Translations under genes and position numbers: made by a program
The notes under the pieces: generated by a model
The model's database searches: none
What the model was told of the DNA's origin: nothing
The model's input: only the letters and a program-made list of their open reading frames with translations
Source of the DNA: Roseiarcus sp963809245
Lineage (GTDB): Bacteria > Pseudomonadota > Alphaproteobacteria > Rhizobiales > Beijerinckiaceae
DNA: 64,000 nt
NCBI GenBank assembly: GCA_963809245.1
Contig: CAWEIU010000001.1
Coordinates: forward strand, 496,001-560,000
Direction of reading: 5' to 3'
Shown here: positions 24,811 to 32,863 of the stretch, piece by piece
Layout: the number at the start of each line of letters is the position of its first letter
Numbering within the stretch: the stretch's first letter is position 1

Positions 24811-25329
24811 ATGATTGCGAGTGTGACGCTTCGGCGCGCGCTGGCGAGCGATCTCGAGGCGATCATGGCGATCGAGCGCGCGCCGGACTTCGAGCGCTTC
24901 GTCGGCCGCTCGACCGAGCGTGAGCATCGCGCCCTAATGGCGTTGGCGAATTATCTCTATTTCGTCGGCGAGGGCGCCGACGGCGCGATCGTCGCCTTCG
25001 CGATCCTGCGCGATGTCGAGGACGCGCATGGCAACGTCTATCTCAAGCGCCTCGCCGTCGCGCGGCCAGGGGAAGGCGTCGGCGCCGCCTTCCTTTCGCT
25101 CGTCGTCGCCTGGGCGTTCGCCCAGGAAGGACCGCACCGCTTCTGGCTCGACTGTTTCGCCGACAACGCACGCGCGCAGCGTGTGTACGAGAAGCTCGGC
25201 TTCTCGCGCGACGGCGTCTTGCGCGAGGCCTATCGCGCCGCGGATGGGAGGCGCCTCGACCTCGTGATGATGGCGCTGACGCGCCCAGAATGGACGCAGG
25301 CGCTGCTGGCGAATCGCGCCCCGGATTAG
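24811..25329 (+). CDS. GNAT-family N-acetyltransferase
   Basis: A 172-residue acetyltransferase of the GNAT fold. Seen are the N-terminal SVTLRRALASDLEAIMAIE, the acetyl-CoA-facing strand VYLKRLAVARPGEGVGAAFLS (motif A, residues about 77-97), and the C-terminal FADNARAQRVYEKLGFSRDGVLREAYR (motif B), as in RimI/RimJ-like enzymes. The substrate cannot be told. The ATG at 24811 is taken because conserved GNAT sequence starts right there; the frame extends upstream across the tRNA promoter. It is convergent with the TPR-methyltransferase gene. Confidence 0.87.
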   Translation: MIASVTLRRALASDLEAIMAIERAPDFERFVGRSTEREHRALMALANYLYFVGEGADGAIVAFAILRDVEDAHGNVYLKRLAVARPGEGVGAAFLSLVVAWAFAQEGPHRFWLDCFADNARAQRVYEKLGFSRDGVLREAYRAADGRRLDLVMMALTRPEWTQALLANRAPD

Positions 25330-25354
25330 GGGGCGTCGCGTATTGTCGTTCGGG

Positions 25355-26989
25355 TCAGCGCCGCTCCAACAGGATCAGTGCGCCCTGGACGCGGCTGGGG
25401 CCTTCCGTGCGCAGGATAGCGGGCTCGACCCGGATGACCTCGAACCAGGTCGCGGCTTTGGCGCGAAGCGCCTCGACCTGATGAGCGAAACGCCCCGAAC
25501 TCAGTAGGACGTAAGGCGCCGTCGCGGTGGTCTCGATGTTGAACGCGACGAGCCCGCCCGCGCGTGTAACCCTGGCGGTGCCGCTCAGAAAGCCGTCGAG
25601 ATCGCCCAGATAGATGACGGCGTCGGCGGCGAGGACGAGATCGAACTTCTCCGTCGTCGTATCGAGGAAACCGACCATATCCGCCTCGACGAGCGAATCG
25701 TAGAGCTGACGATCCGCGGCCTTCGTGAGCATGCGGGGGGAGAGATCGACCCCGACGAGCCGCGAGCGCCCGGCGCGCAGATGGAGCCCGGCGAGGCCGG
25801 TGCCGCAGCCGAGATCGAGCGCCGTAGGCAAGCTCTTGCCGGTCGCCGCGATGAGGTGCGCGAGCGTCTCCGGCACGCGATAGCCGAGGACTTCGACGAG
25901 CTGCTTGTCGAACCGTTCCGCGAAGCCGTCGAAGTGGGCGATGACGTAGTCCGCCGGCGCCCGGTCGTGGGCGGCTCCCGCCACGGCGTCGATGAGGTAG
26001 CGATGCTCGGGATCGTCGGGAATCTTGGCGTGCGGCGATCGGGCGAGGTGCAAAGCGGCTTCGGGGTGGCCGTAACCGGCGAGGATCTTGAAGGCGGTGT
26101 TCGCCATCTGCGCCTCGTCAGCGCTCGGGCCGGCGGCCTCGCGGTAGGCCGCGAAAGCGGCGTCGAGGTCGCCGCGAATCGCGACCGTCAGGAAGCGCGA
26201 CAGCGCGAAACGATCGACAATCTTCGGGTCGGCCTGGCCTGAGGCGATCTGTCGTTCCAGCGCGTCCGCCGCCCCGGCGAAATCGCCGGCGAAGAAGAGG
26301 GATTGACCGAGACCGGCGTAGACGAGCGGGTTGCGGCAGCCGTGCGCAATCGCATGTCGCCAATGGGCCGCAGCCTCGGGGTGGCGCCGTTGCTCGAAGC
26401 ACAGCAGTCCGACGCCGAAAGCGGCTTCGGAAAGCGAGGCGTCGCACGCCAGCGCGGCCTTGAAGGCCTCCTCGGCGCGAACAGCATTGGCGAGATCGCG
26501 CGAAACCAGGGCGAGGCCGAGCCAGCCGCGCGCCGGCGACGGGTCGAGCGCGAGCGCGCGCTCGAAGGCGGATTGCGCCTGTGCCGCTTCGCCCGCTGCA
26601 TGGAGCGTGAACCCGAGATCGAGCCACAACGGCGCGTCGTTCGGGGCGAGTGCGGCGGCCGTCGCCAGCGCGATCGAGGCAGCGCGCGGATTGCCCGCCG
26701 TCCAGTGCGTCAGGCCAAACCGGCGCAATGCATGGGCCGGCGGCGTATTCTGCAGCAGGACGGCGTCGAGGGCAGGGGACGCTGTGCGCCATTCGGCGAT
26801 GCGTGCCGCGATCGCGTTCGAATCGAGCTGCGCGACGATCTCGGGCAAATCGAGGGAAACGAGTTCCGCCACCCCAGGAATCGCGCCGAGCGGGGCGCCT
26901 TCGCCGCTGAGTTCCCGCCAAGCCTCGATCAAAGCGCCGGCGGGATGCGCGCGAGCGCGCTCGGGTGCGCTGGAAGCGCTCTTCGTCAT
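25355..26989 (-). CDS. TPR-repeat protein with C-terminal SAM-dependent methyltransferase domain
   Basis: A 544-residue protein. Residues about 75-340 are helical repeats with TPR signatures, for example APLWLDLGFTLHAAGEAAQAQSAFERAL and ARGWLGLALVSRDLANAVRAEEAF. The C-terminal domain is a class I methyltransferase with motif I LDLGCGTGLAG at about 390-400, followed by LVGVDLSPRMLTKA and the post-motif LVLAADAVIYLGDL. Proteins with this architecture are common in Hyphomicrobiales and are annotated as predicted TPR-type methyltransferases; the acceptor is unknown. The DNA strand opposite has no competing gene. Confidence 0.88.
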   Translation of the reverse strand: MTKSASSAPERARAHPAGALIEAWRELSGEGAPLGAIPGVAELVSLDLPEIVAQLDSNAIAARIAEWRTASPALDAVLLQNTPPAHALRRFGLTHWTAGNPRAASIALATAAALAPNDAPLWLDLGFTLHAAGEAAQAQSAFERALALDPSPARGWLGLALVSRDLANAVRAEEAFKAALACDASLSEAAFGVGLLCFEQRRHPEAAAHWRHAIAHGCRNPLVYAGLGQSLFFAGDFAGAADALERQIASGQADPKIVDRFALSRFLTVAIRGDLDAAFAAYREAAGPSADEAQMANTAFKILAGYGHPEAALHLARSPHAKIPDDPEHRYLIDAVAGAAHDRAPADYVIAHFDGFAERFDKQLVEVLGYRVPETLAHLIAATGKSLPTALDLGCGTGLAGLHLRAGRSRLVGVDLSPRMLTKAADRQLYDSLVEADMVGFLDTTTEKFDLVLAADAVIYLGDLDGFLSGTARVTRAGGLVAFNIETTATAPYVLLSSGRFAHQVEALRAKAATWFEVIRVEPAILRTEGPSRVQGALILLERR

Positions 26990-27326
26990 GGCGATAACCT
27001 CGTAGGCTCAGAGGGCAGGAATTCATTCTTTGAATCGCGAGGCTGACGCGAGCCTGACTTGCGAGGAGGCCGCGCGGCCTCGCTTGGCGCGCATTGACAT
27101 TGCCCACAGGGCGTGGTTTTCAGGCCGTTCCCTAGCGCCTGAGCCGCTTTTTCGGGACTTTGCGATGACGCGCCGCATGTCGAAAACGACGAGCAAATCG
27201 CTCGCCGCCTTGAAAGGCGGCGCGACGCAATAGTCGTGTATCGACCCCGGCGCCTCCCCCGGCAGGGCGTCGAGGGGGCGCCCTGCCGGGCGAAGCGGGG
27301 AAATCGCCAGCAAAGGATCAACGCTC
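26990..27326. other. Intergenic region between the methyltransferase gene and asd
   Basis: This 337-base gap holds the upstream regions of two divergent genes. A strong hairpin lies at 27258-27290 with 12-bp arms (cccggcagggcg and cgccctgccggg), 36 bases before the asd start. It has no T-run, so it is not a standard terminator. A short open frame at 27030-27233 (67 residues, no family seen, weak ribosome-binding site) is not convincing as a gene. Confidence 0.5.
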
Positions 27327-28358
27327 ATGTCAGGCTATAAGGTCGCGGTCGTCGGCGCCACCGGCAATGTCGGCCGTGAAATGCTTTCGGTTCTCGCCGA
27401 GCGCCGCTTCCCCGCGTCCGACGTCGTCGCTCTGGCCTCCTCCCGCTCGATCGGCAAGGAAGTTTCGTTCGGCGACAAGATTCTCAAGTGCAAGGCGCTG
27501 GAGAACTACGATTTCTCCGGCACGGACATCTGCCTGATGTCGGCGGGCGGCTCGCCGTCGAAGGAATGGTCGCCGCGCATCGGCGCTCAGGGCGCCGTCG
27601 TCATCGACAATTCTTCGTATTGGCGCATGGATCCGGCGGTGCCGCTGGTGGTGCCGGAAGTGAACGCGGAGGCGGCGAAGGGTTTTGCCGCCAAGAACAT
27701 CATCGCCAATCCGAACTGCTCGACCGCCCAACTCGTCGTCGCCTTGAAGCCGTTGCACGACAAGGCGCGCATCAAGCGGGTGGTCGTGTCGACCTATCAG
27801 TCGGTCTCCGGCGCCGGCAAGGACGCGATGGACGAGCTCTTCGCCCAGACCCGGGCGGTGTTCGTCTCCGACCCCGTCGAGCCCAAAAAGTTCCCCAAGC
27901 GCATCGCCTTCAACGTGATCCCGCAGATCGACGCGTTCATGGAAGACGGGATGACCAAGGAAGAATGGAAGATGGTGGTCGAGACGAAGAAGATTCTCGA
28001 TCCCAAGATCAAGCTGACCGCGACCTGCGTGCGCGTGCCGGTCTTCGTCGGCCATTCCGAATCGGTCAACATCGAGTTCGAGAACCCGATCACCGCCGAC
28101 GAGGCCCGCGACATCCTGCGCGAGGCGCCCGGCTGCCTCGTCATCGACCGTCGCGAGCCCGGCGGCTACATCACCCCCCACGAGGCGGCGGGCGAGGATG
28201 CGACCTACATCTCGCGCATCCGCGAAGATCCGACGATCGAGAACGGTCTCAATCTGTGGTGCGTCTCCGACAATCTGCGCAAGGGCGCGGCGCTCAACGC
28301 GGTTCAGATCGCCGAAGTCCTCGTCAACCGCGGCTGGCTGAAGCCCAAGGCCGCGTGA
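27327..28358 (+). CDS. asd: Aspartate-semialdehyde dehydrogenase
   Basis: A 343-residue NADP-dependent enzyme that reduces beta-aspartyl phosphate to aspartate semialdehyde. This is the branch step for lysine/diaminopimelate, threonine and methionine. The nucleotide-binding start is VAVVGATGNVGREMLSVLAE. The catalytic cysteine is C131 in NPNCSTAQL. The substrate-binding GHSESVNIEFENPI and the late ISRIREDP segment are present. The length is normal. It stands alone, with a strong hairpin just upstream of its start. Confidence 0.97.
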   Translation: MSGYKVAVVGATGNVGREMLSVLAERRFPASDVVALASSRSIGKEVSFGDKILKCKALENYDFSGTDICLMSAGGSPSKEWSPRIGAQGAVVIDNSSYWRMDPAVPLVVPEVNAEAAKGFAAKNIIANPNCSTAQLVVALKPLHDKARIKRVVVSTYQSVSGAGKDAMDELFAQTRAVFVSDPVEPKKFPKRIAFNVIPQIDAFMEDGMTKEEWKMVVETKKILDPKIKLTATCVRVPVFVGHSESVNIEFENPITADEARDILREAPGCLVIDRREPGGYITPHEAAGEDATYISRIREDPTIENGLNLWCVSDNLRKGAALNAVQIAEVLVNRGWLKPKAA

Positions 28359-28566
28359 CGGCGCGCTTATCGCCCCAGGGCGTGGAGACTCTGCGGCCGG
28401 CGGGGTCGCCGACGTCTCCGCGAACGAGCGTCGGCGGCGGCCCGCAAGACGGTCCGCCGACATGACAATCGGTGCTTGTGAAAACCTTTAGGGGTATCAT
28501 GGCGCGCCGCGCCTCATTTCTGCTAGGATGGGGCGGCATCTTCCGTCTTCCACACGGTAATTCCCG

Positions 28567-29511
28567 ATGGCGCCTGAAACGGACATACGCCTCCTTACGT
28601 CGCCGCGCATTTTCCTCGTGGGGATGGCCGCCTTCCTCATTCTGGTCGGCTTCGTCGTCCTGATCCTCTATCGGCAGATCGCCACCGCCTTCGGCGCCAA
28701 CCCGGGCCTGAACGGCCTCATCGTCGGCGTGCTGGCGATCGGCGCGCTGTTCACTTTTCGCCAGGTCTTCCGCCTGTTTCGCGAGATCCGGTGGGTCAAT
28801 TCGCTGGTTAACTCGAGCCATTCCGGACGGGTCCGCACGCCCTTGCTGCTCGGCCCCATGGCGACCCTGCTCAATGCGGGCGCGGGCGCGCGCGGCCTTT
28901 CCACGCAGACGAGCCGCGCGATCCTCAACTCGGTGGGAACCCGCCTCGACGAAGGGCGCGAGCTCAATCGATATCTCGTCGGTCTGCTCGTCTTTCTGGG
29001 ACTGCTCGGCACGTTCTGGGGGCTGCTCGAAACCGTACATTCGATCAGCGGCGTCATCGACAGCATGAAGTCGACCGCCGACACGTCGGCCATGTTCGAC
29101 GACCTCAAGAGCGGCCTCTCCGCGCCGATCGCCGGCATGAGCGTGTCGTTCACCTCGTCGCTGTTCGGCCTCGCCGGCTCCTTGATTCTCGGCTTCCTCG
29201 ACCTCCAGGCGGGCCAGGCGCAGAACCGCTTCTACACCGAGCTCGAGGACTTCCTCGCCAGCCACGTCGAGACCGGCGCGCCGGGCCCCATCGAGGCCGT
29301 TCCCGAGAAGGCCGTTGCGGTCAGCGACGCCTTCGATCAGCGCAAGAGCGCGGCGGCGATGGCGAGCCTCGCCGAAGGCATTCAGTCGCTGGTGACGCAT
29401 ATGCGTCAGGAGCAGCAGCAGATCCGCGATTGGGTCGAGGCGCAGGCCTCCCAGCAGGAGGACATCCGCAAGCTTCTGCGGCGCCTCGTCAGCGAACGCG
29501 AGACGCGCTGA
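28567..29511 (+). CDS. MotA/TolQ/ExbB-type proton channel protein
   Basis: A 314-residue inner-membrane protein. Hydrophobic helices lie at about residues 13-35 and 45-63 and again at about 135-158 and 190-215, the last two being the conserved MotA/ExbB pair (YLVGLLVFLGLLGTFWGLLETV and MSVSFTSSLFGLAGSLILGFLDL). These form the proton path with a partner helix. The C-terminus (about 225-314) is helical and cytosolic. The partner is encoded 61 bases downstream. The pair is a general peptidoglycan-anchored stator of Hyphomicrobiales; no flagellar gene is near, so a motor role is not supported here. Confidence 0.85.
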   Translation: MAPETDIRLLTSPRIFLVGMAAFLILVGFVVLILYRQIATAFGANPGLNGLIVGVLAIGALFTFRQVFRLFREIRWVNSLVNSSHSGRVRTPLLLGPMATLLNAGAGARGLSTQTSRAILNSVGTRLDEGRELNRYLVGLLVFLGLLGTFWGLLETVHSISGVIDSMKSTADTSAMFDDLKSGLSAPIAGMSVSFTSSLFGLAGSLILGFLDLQAGQAQNRFYTELEDFLASHVETGAPGPIEAVPEKAVAVSDAFDQRKSAAAMASLAEGIQSLVTHMRQEQQQIRDWVEAQASQQEDIRKLLRRLVSERETR

Positions 29512-29572
29512 GAATGCTTCGTCGCAAAGACGATCACGTGATGACAGCGAGATTGAATCGGGAGGCCCAGGG

Positions 29573-30598
29573 ATGGCGCTGACGCGCGGACGCCGCATCG
29601 AAAGCGTGAACTATTGGCCCGGCTTCGTCGACGCGCTCTCGACAATGTTGCTGGTGATCATTTTCCTGCTCTCGGTCTTCATGTTGGCTCAGTTCTTCCT
29701 CTCGCGCGAGGTGACGGGCAAAGACACCGCGCTCGCCAAGCTCAACCGCCAGATCGAGGAGCTGACCAGCCTGCTCGCTTTGGAGCGCTCGCAAAAGAGC
29801 GAGGACCAGACGAAGATCGCGACGCTCAACGCGACCCTTGAATCGACGCAGAACGAGCGCCAACGATTGCTCGACGCCGCCTCGCAAGGCGGCGCGAGCG
29901 CAGACGCCGCGACCGACAAGGCGACCGCCGTCGCCAATGCGCTCGATGCGCAAAAGCAGCTTTCTGCGCGCGCGCTCGCGCAAGTGGACATACTCAATCA
30001 GCAGATTTCCGCTTTGCGCAAGCAATTGGCGGCGATCCAGGAAGCGCTCGACGCTTCGCAGAGCTCCGAAAAGGAGGCGCAGACCAAAATCGCCGACCTC
30101 GGGCAGCGCCTCAATATCGCCTTGGCGCAAAAGGTGCAGGAATTGTCGCGCTATCGCTCCGACTTCTTCGGCCGCCTGCGCCAGATTCTCGGCTCGCGTC
30201 CCGACATCCGCGTCGTCGGCGACCGCTTCGTGTTTGAATCCTCCGTGCTGTTCGACTCCGCCAAGGCCGACTTGAGCCCGGCCGGGCAGCAGTCGCTCGA
30301 CAGCGTCGCCTCGGCGGTGCTCGATCTCGAGCGGGAGATCCCGCCCGACATTCCCTGGATTCTGCGCATCGACGGCCACACCGATTCCAAGGCGATCACC
30401 GGCGGCACGTTTAAGTCGAACTGGGAGCTCTCCGCGGCGCGCGCGATCGCGGTAGTGCAATATCTGATCTCCAAGGGCATCGAGCCGACACGCCTCGCCG
30501 CCGCCGGCTTCGGCGAGTTCCAGCCGATCGATCCGGGCACGGACGAGGCCGCGCTGGCGCGCAACCGCCGCATCGAACTCAAGCTGACGGAGCGCTGA
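29573..30598 (+). CDS. MotB-like protein with OmpA peptidoglycan-binding domain
   Basis: A 341-residue protein built for partnership with the preceding MotA-like gene. One membrane helix sits at about residues 20-42 (WPGFVDALSTMLLVIIFLLSVF), where Asp in FVDALS is the likely proton carrier. A long coiled coil follows (about 45-190, Gln/Ala/Leu-rich). The OmpA/MotB domain is at about 210-341: LFDSAKADLSPAGQ, LRIDGHTDSKAI, and the AGFGEFQPI...NRRIELKL ending. The longer coiled coil compared with flagellar MotB suggests a larger distance to the peptidoglycan. Confidence 0.87.
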   Translation: MALTRGRRIESVNYWPGFVDALSTMLLVIIFLLSVFMLAQFFLSREVTGKDTALAKLNRQIEELTSLLALERSQKSEDQTKIATLNATLESTQNERQRLLDAASQGGASADAATDKATAVANALDAQKQLSARALAQVDILNQQISALRKQLAAIQEALDASQSSEKEAQTKIADLGQRLNIALAQKVQELSRYRSDFFGRLRQILGSRPDIRVVGDRFVFESSVLFDSAKADLSPAGQQSLDSVASAVLDLEREIPPDIPWILRIDGHTDSKAITGGTFKSNWELSAARAIAVVQYLISKGIEPTRLAAAGFGEFQPIDPGTDEAALARNRRIELKLTER

Positions 30599-30647
30599 GC
30601 GCCTTACACGCTTGCGTTCCGTAGCTGGGCGCTGCACGCTCGCGTTC

Positions 30648-31430
30648 ATGCTCTCTTGCCTTCGAATCGCTGCGCGCATTCTCATCGCCTGCGCGCTCTT
30701 CACTCTCGCGATCCCCGCGTCCGCCCAGACCCGGCTCGACGACATTCTCGCGCGCGGGACGCTGCGCGTCGGCACGACGGGCGACTATCCGCCGTTCACC
30801 AAGCGCGCGGCGGACGGGACCTATTCCGGCTTCGACATCGACGCCGCGCAATCGCTTGCCGCGGCGCTCGGGGTGCACGTGGAGTTTGTCGCCACCCGTT
30901 GGGGCGACATGACGCGCGATCTCGACGCGGGCGCCTTCGACATCGCGATGGGCGGCGTGTCGGTGACGCTGGAGCGCCAAAAGAAGGCGTATTTTTCCTC
31001 GCCCTATATGCGCGACGGCAAGACGCCGATCGCCCGCTGCGCCGACAAAGGAAAATACGAGACCTTGGCCGAGATCGACCGGCCGGAGGTCAGAGTCATC
31101 GCCAATCCCGGCGGCACGAACGAGAAGTTCGACCGCGCCCATCTCAAGGCGGCTCAGATCGAGGTCTGGAGCGACAATCTCACGATCTTCGATAAGCTCG
31201 CGAACGGCGCCGCCGATCTGATGATCACCGACGCGACCGAAACGCTCTATCAGCAGAAGCTGCGCGCGGGCGTTCTCTGCGCCGTCCATCCGGATACGCC
31301 GTTCGACTTCAGCGAAAAGGCCTATCTTCTGCCGCGCGATGAAGCCCTCAAGCAGTTCGTCGACCAGTGGCTCCACATCAGCGCCGCCAACGGGACCATC
31401 GCGGCGATCCGCGCCAAGTGGCTGGAGTAG
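30648..31430 (+). CDS. pheC: Exported cyclohexadienyl dehydratase (PheC type)
   Basis: A 260-residue protein with a signal peptide (residues 1-27, IACALFTLAIPASAQ) and a periplasmic type II solute-binding fold. The sequence follows the PheC family closely: LRVGTTGDYPPFTKR near the start, FDIAMGGVSVTLERQKKAYFS, IANPGGTNEKFDRAHLKAAQI, and the ending FDFSEKAYLLPRDE...FVDQWLHI. The reaction is dehydration/decarboxylation of prephenate to phenylpyruvate or arogenate to phenylalanine. A general amino-acid binding protein is the alternative, but no permease genes are near. The ATG at 30648 gives a proper signal peptide. Confidence 0.85.
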   Translation: MLSCLRIAARILIACALFTLAIPASAQTRLDDILARGTLRVGTTGDYPPFTKRAADGTYSGFDIDAAQSLAAALGVHVEFVATRWGDMTRDLDAGAFDIAMGGVSVTLERQKKAYFSSPYMRDGKTPIARCADKGKYETLAEIDRPEVRVIANPGGTNEKFDRAHLKAAQIEVWSDNLTIFDKLANGAADLMITDATETLYQQKLRAGVLCAVHPDTPFDFSEKAYLLPRDEALKQFVDQWLHISAANGTIAAIRAKWLE

Positions 31431-31473
31431 TTTCTCCGACGCTTGGCTGCGGGGTCGTAAGCCGCGTCTCCTC

Positions 31474-31824
31474 TCACACCGACTCGGCCGACGCCGCATA
31501 GGCGTCGAGCGCGCGGGTCGAATAGACGATGGCCGCGCCGGCGTTTATGCTCACCGCGACGCCGAGCGCCTCTGCAATCTCCTCGGGGGTGGCGCCGAGC
31601 TTGCGCGCCGCGTCGGTATGCACGGCGATGCATCCGTCGCAACGCAGGCTGATGGCGACGGCGATCGCGATCAACTCGCGGGTCTTGGCGTCGAGATGCC
31701 CCGTCTTTTGTCCAGCGGCTCCCAGCGCGCCATAGCCCCGCACCGTATCGGGGCTGAGCTTGGCAAGATCCGCGACTTGGGCGGCGAGTTGCTGACGGTA
31801 AACATTCCAATCAAGCATATGCAT
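31474..31824 (-). CDS. AhpD/CMD-family alkylhydroperoxidase-like protein
   Basis: A 116-residue protein with the CMD-family redox motif C62, C65, H69 (RCDGCIAVHTDAARKLG) and the surrounding helices TRELIAIAVAISL and EIAEALGVAVSINAGAAIVYS. It should act as a small thiol hydroperoxidase. The ATG at 31824 has an ideal Shine-Dalgarno (aaggagg, six bases upstream), so the longer open frame upstream is not used. It is divergent from an AraC-type regulator, which probably controls it. Confidence 0.9.
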   Translation of the reverse strand: MHMLDWNVYRQQLAAQVADLAKLSPDTVRGYGALGAAGQKTGHLDAKTRELIAIAVAISLRCDGCIAVHTDAARKLGATPEEIAEALGVAVSINAGAAIVYSTRALDAYAASAESV

Positions 31825-31935
31825 GATGACCTCCTTCTGTGAGGCCATAAATACGCTCGATGGGGCGCGCGAGCAGGCGCCGGGCGGCGCAGATCGATGT
31901 CCGTACGGATCAGGATGAAGGACGCGGAAGCGGGG

Positions 31936-32853
31936 ATGAAGGACAGTGACGGGCTGAGTGACCTCGCGTCTCTGCTGAAAGTGCGTCCCGAATTGGACGA
32001 TCTCTGTCGCTTCGGCGGAGATTGGGCGTCGCCGCATGACGGCGCGCCGGCGGGCTGGGCGCATTTTCACATCGTCATTCAAGGCAGCGCCGTCATCGAT
32101 CGTCAGGGCCAGCGAGCGCTGTCGCTGCAAGCCGGCGAGGTGCTCCTGCTGCCGCACGGCGACCGTCATGTCGTGCGGGCGCTACATGGCGACGGGCTGA
32201 CGGGGCGAACTGCGACCGCGTTCCACAACGGTCTGCGCCTTCGCACAAGCGTGGGCGTCGCGCACGACACCGAACTGCTCTGCGGCCGGCTCCACTTCGA
32301 GGACGCGCCGGAAAACCTTATCCTGGCGGCCCTGCCGGACGTGGTGGTCTTGCAGGTTGGCGAACCGACGCTGCAGGCGAGATACAGGCCGTTGCTGCAA
32401 GGCATCCGGGCGGAGTTGGGTGAAGCTCGCCCCGGCGCGCTGGGGATCGCTCGAAATCTCGCGAGCGCTCTTTTCATGATGATGCTGCGCTCGCATTTGG
32501 AGACGGTCGGCGCAGCGGCCGGCGTGTTTCAGCTTGTCAGCCGACCGGCGACGATGCGGGCCGTGGCGGCGATGATGAACGATCCGATCCGTGCGTGGTC
32601 GCTGGACGAACTGGCCGATATCGCGGCCATGTCGCGAGCGAGTTTGGTGCGCGCCTTTCACAGGGCGGGCGCGCCGGCGCCGCTCGCATTTTTAGCGGAG
32701 CTGCGTTTGGCGATCGCGCGACGCCGCCTGTCCGACGGCGGCGCCTCGTTGGAACGCATTGCGGCGGAGGTCGGCTACCACTCGCAAACGGCCTTCAGTC
32801 GCGCCTTCGTGCGCAAATACGGCATGCGGCCGGGAAAGCTGCGCGCGGAGTGA
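31936..32853 (+). CDS. AraC-family transcriptional regulator with cupin sensing domain
   Basis: A 305-residue regulator. The N-terminal cupin (AraC-binding, cupin_6 type) starts LSDLASLLKVRPELDD and includes WAHFHIVIQGSAVID and LSLQAGEVLLLPHGDRHVVRAL. The C-terminal AraC double HTH (about 205-305) contains WSLDELADIAAMSRASLVRAFHR and SLERIAAEVGYHSQTAFSRAFVRKYGMRPG. The start at 31936 is preferred because a ggaag precedes it and the cupin begins there; ATGs at 31897 and 31915 are in frame. Divergent from the AhpD-like gene, its likely target. Confidence 0.88.
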   Translation: MKDSDGLSDLASLLKVRPELDDLCRFGGDWASPHDGAPAGWAHFHIVIQGSAVIDRQGQRALSLQAGEVLLLPHGDRHVVRALHGDGLTGRTATAFHNGLRLRTSVGVAHDTELLCGRLHFEDAPENLILAALPDVVVLQVGEPTLQARYRPLLQGIRAELGEARPGALGIARNLASALFMMMLRSHLETVGAAAGVFQLVSRPATMRAVAAMMNDPIRAWSLDELADIAAMSRASLVRAFHRAGAPAPLAFLAELRLAIARRRLSDGGASLERIAAEVGYHSQTAFSRAFVRKYGMRPGKLRAE

Positions 32854-32863
32854 GCGCGAATCG

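Noticed and set aside
27030..27233. 67-codon open frame before asd
   Set aside because: There is no clear ribosome-binding site or family match, and it lies in a promoter region.
28567..30598. MotA/MotB-like pair as a Zorya-type anti-phage system
   Set aside because: Zorya needs additional ZorC/ZorD or ZorE genes, and its ZorA has a long cytosolic tail. Here neighbours are asd and PheC, so a housekeeping stator is more likely.
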